From: Alphaproteobacteria bacterium
Lineage (GTDB): Bacteria > Pseudomonadota > Alphaproteobacteria > Caulobacterales > Caulobacteraceae
Direction: 5' to 3'
Assembly: GCA_018895795.1 (NCBI GenBank)
Contig: JAHINZ010000453.1
Location: 1 to 12,867 of the forward strand
Length of the DNA stretch: 12,867 nt
Each line of letters starts with the position of its first letter. Positions within the stretch are counted from its first letter, which is position 1. Positions 8,135-12,867 of the stretch are shown piece after piece. A model generated the notes under the pieces. The model made no database searches. It was not told where the DNA came from and was given only the letters and a program-made list of their open reading frames with translations. The position numbers were made by a program, and so were the translations under genes.

Positions 8135-10201
8135 TTAGGCCAAGCCGAGAGCGGATACGATCATGTCGATCAGCTTGATGCCGACAAACGGCGCGATCAG
8201 CCCGCCCAGACCGTAGATCAGCAGGTTGCGCGACAGCAGCTTGCCGGCGCCGACGGCGCGATATTTCACGCCCTTCAGGGCCAACGGGATCAGGGCGACG
8301 ATCACCAGGGCGTTGAAGATCACCGCTGAGAGGATGGCGCTTTGCGGGCTGTGCAGCCGCATCACGTTCATCGCCCCCAATGCGGGCAGCGAGACCACGA
8401 ACATCGCCGGGATGATCGCGAAGTATTTGGCCACGTCGTTGGCGATCGAGAAGGTGGTCAGGGCCCCGCGGGTGATCAGCATCTGTTTGCCGACCTCGAC
8501 GATCTCGATGACCTTCGTGGGGTCGCTGTCCAGATCGACCATGTTGCCGGCCTCGCGGGCGGCCTGGGCGCCGGTCTGCATGGCCACCCCGACATCCGCC
8601 TGGGCCAGGGCGGGGGCGTCATTGGCGCCGTCGCCGCACATGGCGACCAGCCGCCCCCGGCCCTGCTCCTCACGGATCAGCCGCAGCTTGTCCTCGGGCG
8701 TGGCCTCGGCCAGGAAGTCATCGACCCCGGCCTCCGAAGCGATGGCGGCGGCGGTCACTGGGTTGTCGCCGGTGATCATCACCGTGCGCAGACCCATGCG
8801 TCGTAGGTCGGCGAAGCGTTCCTTGACGCCAGGCTTGACCACGTCCTTGAGGTGGATGACGCCCACCAGGACGCCGTTCTCGCTGACCGCCAACGGCGTG
8901 CCGCCCGAGCGGGCGATCCGGTCCACGGCGGCGCTGACCTCGGCCGGGATCTGGCGGGGTTCCAGCGCCAGACTGCGATAGACCGCGTCGACCGCCCCCT
9001 TGCGCCACGACATGCCGCCCGCGTCCAGGCCTGATTGGCGGGTCATGGCGCTGAAGGGGATCGACGCCGCGCCGGCGGGAACCTCGACAACCACGCCCTG
9101 GTTGCGGCCCAGCTCGACGATCGAGCGGCCTTCCGGAGTCTCGTCGGCCAGCGAGGCGCTGACGGCGGCGCGAAGGGCGGCGTCGGGACGCACGCCCGGC
9201 GCGGCGATCACCTCGGTGGCCATGCGGTTGCCGAAGGTGATGGTGCCGGTCTTGTCCAGCAGCAGGGTATCGACGTCTCCGGCGGCCTCCACCGCCCGGC
9301 CCGAGGTGGCCAGCACATTGACCTTCAGCAGCCGGTCCATGCCGGCGATGCCGACGGCGGAGAGCAGTCCGCCGATCGTCGTGGGAATGAGGGTGATGAA
9401 CAGCGCGCCCAACACCAACGGATCCAGGGCCACGCCCGAGAACTTGCCCAGGCCCAACAGGGTGACCACCGCGATCAAGAAGATCAGGGTCAGGCCCGCC
9501 AGCAACACGGCAAGGGCGATCTCGTTGGGCGTCTTGCGCCGATCCGCGCCCTCGACCATGGCGATCATCCGGTCCAGGAAGGTGTTGCCCGCCTCGGCGG
9601 TGACCCGCACCTTGATCCAGTCCGACACTACGGTAGTGCCGCCGGTGACGGCCGAACGGTCGCCGCCGCTTTCGCGGATCACCGGGGCGCTTTCGCCGGT
9701 GATGGCCGCCTCGTTGACGCTGGCCATCCCTTCAATGATCTCGCCGTCGGTCGGGACGACGTCACCCGCCTCGATCAGGATGATCTCGCCGACCCCCAGC
9801 TTGTGGGCCGGGGTCGGGATGATCGTCCCTGTCTTCTCGTCGATGATCAGCTTGGCCTTGGTGGTGACGCGGGTGGCCCGCAGGCTGTCGGCCGCCGCCT
9901 TGCCGCGCCCTTCAGCGACGCTTTCAGCCAGATTGGCGAACAGCACGGTCGCCCACAGCCAACCGGCGATCTGGATCGCAAAGCCCGCAGGCTGGCGCCC
10001 CGCGACCGCTGCGACCGCCGAAACAGTCGACAGCAGGGCCACGATCCAGGTGGTGAAGATCACCGGATTGTTGGTCAGCCGGCGGGGGTCCAGCTTGGCG
10101 AAGGCGTCCCGGGTCGCCCGCAGTAAGACGGTTGAAGAGAGGCCGGCGGCCATGGCCGACTTGCGCCGGCCCTCCCCGAGCAGGGGATCTAGGGTGGTCA
10201 T
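8135..10201 (-). CDS. kdpB: Potassium-transporting P-type ATPase subunit B
   Basis: This 688-residue P-type ATPase is the catalytic subunit that hydrolyses ATP to drive K+ import through KdpA. Visible motifs are the actuator loop TGES (168-171), membrane-helix-4 IPTTIGG (272-278), phosphorylation site DKTGT with Asp316, nucleotide-binding KGA (401-403), MITGDNP (475-481) and hinge GDGANDAP (523-530). The membrane-helix-5 charge pair, Asp589 and Lys592 in IANDVAKY, is characteristic of KdpB. The serine of TGES (Ser171) corresponds to E. coli Ser162, whose phosphorylation inhibits the pump, so that control may exist here. The ATG at 10201 is 27 nt after the kdpA stop. AAAGGCG seven bases upstream serves as ribosome site and lies partly in a short hairpin. 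Full length, no defects seen. Confidence 0.98.
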   Translation of the reverse strand: MTTLDPLLGEGRRKSAMAAGLSSTVLLRATRDAFAKLDPRRLTNNPVIFTTWIVALLSTVSAVAAVAGRQPAGFAIQIAGWLWATVLFANLAESVAEGRGKAAADSLRATRVTTKAKLIIDEKTGTIIPTPAHKLGVGEIILIEAGDVVPTDGEIIEGMASVNEAAITGESAPVIRESGGDRSAVTGGTTVVSDWIKVRVTAEAGNTFLDRMIAMVEGADRRKTPNEIALAVLLAGLTLIFLIAVVTLLGLGKFSGVALDPLVLGALFITLIPTTIGGLLSAVGIAGMDRLLKVNVLATSGRAVEAAGDVDTLLLDKTGTITFGNRMATEVIAAPGVRPDAALRAAVSASLADETPEGRSIVELGRNQGVVVEVPAGAASIPFSAMTRQSGLDAGGMSWRKGAVDAVYRSLALEPRQIPAEVSAAVDRIARSGGTPLAVSENGVLVGVIHLKDVVKPGVKERFADLRRMGLRTVMITGDNPVTAAAIASEAGVDDFLAEATPEDKLRLIREEQGRGRLVAMCGDGANDAPALAQADVGVAMQTGAQAAREAGNMVDLDSDPTKVIEIVEVGKQMLITRGALTTFSIANDVAKYFAIIPAMFVVSLPALGAMNVMRLHSPQSAILSAVIFNALVIVALIPLALKGVKYRAVGAGKLLSRNLLIYGLGGLIAPFVGIKLIDMIVSALGLA

Positions 10202-10206
10202 GTCAA

Positions 10207-10220
10207 ATCGCCTTTGCGAT
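10207..10220 (-). other. Short hairpin at the kdpA-kdpB junction
   Basis: The intergenic sequence contains ATCGC and GCGAT separated by AAAG, a perfect 5-bp stem with a 4-base loop. The loop and 3' arm hold AAAGGCG, the probable kdpB ribosome site, so the hairpin could lower initiation unless ribosomes arrive from kdpA. It is short and may have no function. Confidence 0.25.
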
Positions 10221-10228
10221 CAGATGTG

Positions 10229-11941
10229 TCAGTGGACGGCGGCGACCACGGCGAGCGCCTGGAAGTGCTCGACGATCGGCCCCAGCGCCAAGGCGGGGAA
10301 GAATTGCAGGCCGCCGAGGATCAGGATGACCCCGATCAGCAGGCCGATGAACAGGCCGCCATGGGTGGGCAGGGTCCCAACCGACGGCGCCAGCTTGGGC
10401 TTGGCGGCCAGGCCGCCGGCGATGGCCAACACCGCGACGATGGGAACGAAGCGGCCCAGCATCATCGAAATCCCCAGGGTGGTGTCCCACCACGGCGCGT
10501 TGGCGCTCAGCCCGCCAAACGCCGAGCCGTTGTTCGCCGTGGCCGAGGTGTAGCCGTAGAGGATCTCCGACAGGCCGTGCGGCCCGGCGTGCATCAGCCC
10601 CTTCAGGGCCTCGGGCAGCACCGCCGCGATCGCCGAGAAGCCCAGCATCGACAGCGGGATGATCAGCACGGCCAGCATGGCCAGCTGGATCTCGCGGGCC
10701 TCGACTTTCTTGCCCAGATATTCAGGCGTGCGCCCCACCATCAGCCCGGCGACGAACACCGCCAGCAGGGCCATGACCACCATGATGGCGATCCCAGATC
10801 CGATGCCGCCGGGCAGGATCTCGCCCAGTTGCATCAGGAACATCGCCACGGCGCCGCCCAGCGGCATCAGGCTGGAATGCATGCCGTTGACCGAGCCGTT
10901 CGAGGCCCCCGTGGTCATGGCCACCCAGACGGCGGTGGCCGGCGCGCCGAAGCGGACCTCCTTGCCTTCCAGATTGACCGAGGCGTCGACATGGGCGGCG
11001 ACCAGGGCGGGCGCGGGCTGGGTCTCGGCGGCATAGACCGCCGCCGCACCGGCCGAGAGCAGGATCATGGCCGCAATCACCAGGGCGCGGATTTCCTTGC
11101 GCGCCAGGGCCGAGCGGCCGAAGGCGAAGAACGCGGCCCATCCCAGCACGTTGATCGACACCGCAGTGATCAGGTCGGTCAGAGGCGTGGGGTTCTCGAA
11201 CGGGTGGGCGGAATTGGCGTTGAAGACGCCGCCGCCGTTGATGCCCAGTTGCTTGATGGCTTCCTGGCTGGCGACGGCGAACAGGGCGATCTTCTGCGGC
11301 GCTCCTTCTACGGTGGTGGCGTCGACGCTGGCGGCCAGGGTCTGGGGCAGGCCCAGGGCGACCAGAACGATCGACAACACGATCGACAGCGGTAGCAGCA
11401 CGTAGAGGGTTGTACGCACCAGATCGGCCCAGAAATTGCCGACGCCCTCGCCGCGATTGGCGATGAACGCCCGCGCCAACGCGGCGGCGATCGTCGCGCC
11501 TGTGGCGGCCGAGACGAAGTTCTGGACAGTCAACACCAGCATCTGGCTGAGCGTCGACATCGTGGTCTCGCCGCCATAGCTCTGCCAGTTAGTATTAGTC
11601 ACGAAGCTGGCGGCGGTGTTGAACGCCAGGTGCGGCGAGACGCCGGCGAAACCCTGCGGATTGAGCGGCAGAACGCCCTGCAGACGCAGCACGGCATAGA
11701 CCGTCACAAAGCCCGCGGCGTTGAAGGCCAGCAGAGCCAAGGCGTAGGCGTGCCAGGTTTGGCTCTTCCTGGGGTCAATGCCGCCGGCCGAATAGAACAA
11801 AGCCTCAACGGGCTTGAGCGCCGGATCAAGCCAGGTGCGCTCGCCGTTCCAGACCCGAGACATATAGACGCCCAGCGGCCAGGCGATCGCGACCGCCAGG
11901 CCCAGGGTCAGGGCGATCTCCGCCCATCCTTGCCAATTCAT
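10229..11941 (-). CDS. kdpA: Potassium-transporting ATPase subunit A (K+ channel-like subunit)
   Basis: This 570-residue polytopic membrane protein is slightly longer than E. coli KdpA (557). It belongs to the K+ transporter superfamily and binds and selects K+ for the KdpB pump. The four pore-loop repeats are visible: TNTNWQSYGG (115-124), INGGGVFNANSAHPFENPTP (234-253), TTGASNGSVNGM (343-354) and TANNGSAFGG (468-477). All carry the glycines that form the selectivity filter, including the second-loop glycines near E. coli Gly232. The ATG at 11941 lies 12 nt after the kdpF stop with only a weak purine stretch (CGGATCAAA) before it. It is the first large gene of the operon. Nothing points to degeneration. 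Confidence 0.98.
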   Translation of the reverse strand: MNWQGWAEIALTLGLAVAIAWPLGVYMSRVWNGERTWLDPALKPVEALFYSAGGIDPRKSQTWHAYALALLAFNAAGFVTVYAVLRLQGVLPLNPQGFAGVSPHLAFNTAASFVTNTNWQSYGGETTMSTLSQMLVLTVQNFVSAATGATIAAALARAFIANRGEGVGNFWADLVRTTLYVLLPLSIVLSIVLVALGLPQTLAASVDATTVEGAPQKIALFAVASQEAIKQLGINGGGVFNANSAHPFENPTPLTDLITAVSINVLGWAAFFAFGRSALARKEIRALVIAAMILLSAGAAAVYAAETQPAPALVAAHVDASVNLEGKEVRFGAPATAVWVAMTTGASNGSVNGMHSSLMPLGGAVAMFLMQLGEILPGGIGSGIAIMVVMALLAVFVAGLMVGRTPEYLGKKVEAREIQLAMLAVLIIPLSMLGFSAIAAVLPEALKGLMHAGPHGLSEILYGYTSATANNGSAFGGLSANAPWWDTTLGISMMLGRFVPIVAVLAIAGGLAAKPKLAPSVGTLPTHGGLFIGLLIGVILILGGLQFFPALALGPIVEHFQALAVVAAVH

Positions 11942-11953
11942 GGATTTGATCCG

Positions 11954-12040
11954 TCAGAACTTGTCGGGTCGCAGCAGAGCCGCGACCATATAGGCCGCGA
12001 CGACGATCGCCCCGGCTCCCCACAGCACGCCCACCAGCAT
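11954..12040 (-). CDS. kdpF: Potassium-transporting ATPase small subunit F
   Basis: This 28-residue single-pass membrane peptide is too short for ordinary gene calling. It begins MLVGVLWGAGAIVVAAYM, one hydrophobic helix, and ends ALLRPDKF. The final LxxPDKF (here LLRPDKF) is the usual end of KdpF (L.PEKF/F or PDKF). KdpF packs into the KdpFABC complex and stabilises it; in E. coli it is lipid-like and partly dispensable. The gene ends 12 nt before kdpA, the canonical position. Its ATG lies 2 nt after the stop of a second small membrane ORF; GAGG about 11 nt upstream is a weak ribosome site inside that ORF, so translational coupling is probable. Confidence 0.9.
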   Translation of the reverse strand: MLVGVLWGAGAIVVAAYMVAALLRPDKF

Positions 12041-12042
12041 GG

Positions 12043-12126
12043 TCAGACGCGCCTCAGCGCCATGGCGAAGCCGACGAAGGCCGCGAACAGCCCCGCCCCG
12101 AGCGCCAGAAAAATCAGGTCAGCCAT
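12043..12126 (-). CDS. 27-residue membrane microprotein, first ORF of the kdp operon
   Basis: This ORF of 27 codons plus stop starts with ATG at 12126 and is preceded by GGAGG with a 6-base spacer, the best ribosome site in the operon. The product is almost entirely one hydrophobic helix (MADLIFLALGAGLFAAFVGF) followed by a basic tail ending ALRRV. This is the pattern of a single-pass membrane peptide with its C-terminus on the cytoplasmic side by the positive-inside rule. Its TGA is 2 nt from the kdpF ATG. It is distinct from kdpF, which lies next to it and carries the proper KdpF ending. I recall similar short hydrophobic ORFs before kdpF in other bacteria but cannot name a family. A role in assembling or tuning KdpFABC, or as a translational leader, is inference from position and size. 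Confidence 0.7.
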   Translation of the reverse strand: MADLIFLALGAGLFAAFVGFAMALRRV

Positions 12127-12134
12127 TCGCCGCC
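12127..12134 (-). promoter_or_regulatory. Strong ribosome binding site of the first kdp-locus ORF
   Basis: In the kdp direction the sequence before the 12126 ATG reads GGAGG, then CGGCGA, then ATG. This near-perfect Shine-Dalgarno with 6-base spacing decides the start of the 27-residue ORF and argues that it is translated. Confidence 0.65.
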
Positions 12135-12201
12135 TCCATTCGGATAGACGGCTTGAAGACCACGGCGGCGCGTAAGCTCGCCATGCGGGAAAGGGCCCCG
12201 C

Positions 12202-12223
12202 GCATAAGGACGGCGTAAAGACG
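12202..12223 (-). promoter_or_regulatory. Candidate KdpE operator (tandem 11-bp repeat) upstream of the kdp operon
   Basis: Read in the direction of kdp, CGTCTTTACGC is followed immediately by CGTCCTTATGC, identical at 9 of 11 positions and with an 11-bp period. OmpR/PhoB-class regulators bind such head-to-tail half sites. The known E. coli KdpE site has TTTATA and TTTACA also 11 bp apart, matching TTTACG and CTTATG here. It lies 76-97 bp upstream of the first start codon, a sensible place for an activator site. A looser relative, CTTACGC, occurs at 12170-12176. No convincing -35/-10 pair could be fixed. The remaining 12224-12350 shows no gene or strong hairpin. Confidence 0.5.
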
Positions 12224-12350
12224 AACAGGGCGAACGCCGCCTTGCGCGCGACTAGGGGGTGGCAGTCGATAGATCATAGAGCCCGGCGCGACGGACCCTA
12301 GAACGGCTCAACCCCATCGACCGCTCTGGAGGGAATCACCCTGAAAGTCC

Positions 12351-12867
12351 CTAGATCCTGAGCCCCGTGGAGATCCACCACGCCAACAGGCCGGCAAGGA
12401 TCGCGACGAGCACGGCGCGCCACAGGGGGGCAAACCGAAGTTCAGGGTCTCGATCAAACACGCGTCGGCCCGTAATCATCGGCCCGACAAGGTTCGAGCG
12501 CTTGTAGGCCAGGTAGAAGACCACAGCGGCGACGTGCAGGACGATCAACACCTGTAGCCCGGTGAAGGACCAATGATGCCAATCGGCGAACTGACGCCCC
12601 GTCTCGAAGTCGACGCGATCGGATAAGGGCCCCGACTCCAGGCCATCGACATCAACCGCGAACAGACCGGTTATGACCTGTGTCGACAGCAGCCCCAGAA
12701 TGGCGACCACGCTGAGGGCGCCAAGAGGATTGTGCCCCGGCGTTTCACTGGGCGATCGGCTGGAGAGGGTCTTGGCGTAAGCGGCGATCGCGCGCGGGCC
12801 TTTGACGAACCGCGAGAAACGCGCGCTGTCAGGACCAACCAGGCCCCAAACAACGCGGAAGACGACC
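12351..12867 (-). CDS. Cytochrome b561-type membrane cytochrome, C-terminal part (5' end outside window)
   Basis: The minus-strand frame is open from the window edge (first full codon ends at 12866), giving 171 visible C-terminal residues. Their pattern is that of the diheme cytochrome b561 / Ni,Fe-hydrogenase cytochrome b superfamily: RVVWGLVGP (4-12), RFSRFVKGPRA (16-26), GHNPLGALSVVAILG (45-59), a helix, then ADWHHWSFTGLQVLIVLHVAAVV and MITGRR. His residues in HHW and LHV are probable heme ligands. About three membrane helices are visible, the last (residues 150-168) near the C-terminus. Such proteins pass electrons between quinones and periplasmic or soluble cytochromes; the partner may be a cytochrome c encoded upstream, out of view. 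It is codirectional with kdp, 224 bp upstream, and probably a separate unit. The GTG at 12710 is internal, since conserved sequence continues before it. Confidence 0.88.
   Translation of the reverse strand, partial: VVFRVVWGLVGPDSARFSRFVKGPRAIAAYAKTLSSRSPSETPGHNPLGALSVVAILGLLSTQVITGLFAVDVDGLESGPLSDRVDFETGRQFADWHHWSFTGLQVLIVLHVAAVVFYLAYKRSNLVGPMITGRRVFDRDPELRFAPLWRAVLVAILAGLLAWWISTGLRI

Noticed and set aside
9000..10553. 517-codon plus-strand ORF opposite kdpB and the kdpA end
   Set aside because: It is antisense to well-conserved kdp genes. Its composition (Arg, Ser, Pro, Ala rich, no domain pattern) is that of a complementary-strand shadow in GC-rich DNA, and it spans two real genes.
10214..11395. 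393-codon plus-strand ORF opposite kdpA
   Set aside because: It is rich in Gln, His, Arg, Gly and Asp with no hydrophobic core, a typical antisense shadow of membrane-protein codons.
12335..12347. Inverted repeat AGGG-N5-CCCT between the cytochrome gene and kdp
   Set aside because: A 4-bp stem without a T tract is too weak to call a terminator.
12671..12853. 60-codon minus-strand ORF overlapping the cytochrome gene
   Set aside because: It is an out-of-frame shadow; the conserved cytochrome b561 pattern continues in the other frame to the window edge.

Overview
The window looks like the chromosome of a GC-rich alphaproteobacterium, most likely Caulobacterales (Caulobacter or Phenylobacterium type). 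That placement is inferred from the GC-rich codon use, the CocE/NonD-type hydrolase and the overall protein flavour. No rRNA or other decisive taxonomic marker is present.

Left part (about 1-4000, plus strand): the C-terminal two thirds of a CocE/NonD-family alpha/beta hydrolase enters from the left edge. A complete LysR-type regulator follows. Then come about 550 bp without a convincing intact gene, which seem to hold decayed gene pieces, and finally a complete FMN-dependent L-lactate dehydrogenase (lldD). These genes concern carbon and acyl-compound catabolism. Whether the LysR protein controls either neighbour is not visible from sequence.

Right part (about 4137-12126, minus strand): a complete Kdp high-affinity potassium uptake locus, read right to left as a 27-codon membrane microprotein, kdpF, kdpA, kdpB, kdpC, kdpD, kdpE. 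Spacings are 2, 12, 27, 27, 4 and 7 nt, so one transcript is likely. KdpFABC forms the ATP-driven K+ pump. KdpD (sensor kinase) and KdpE (response regulator) form the two-component system that induces it. Both small membrane genes are too short for ordinary ORF calling and were found by reading the sequence; kdpF is textbook, the other is unnamed. An imperfect 11-bp tandem repeat about 75 bp upstream of the first Kdp-locus ORF has the shape expected of a KdpE operator.

Right edge: the C-terminal part of a cytochrome b561-like membrane cytochrome, also on the minus strand, runs off the window. lldD and kdpE converge across a 137-bp gap with no strong terminator.

Most of the window is recognisable biology. 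I do not see a large undescribed system. The best leads are the microprotein ahead of kdpF, the putative KdpE tandem operator and the relic-like stretch upstream of lldD.
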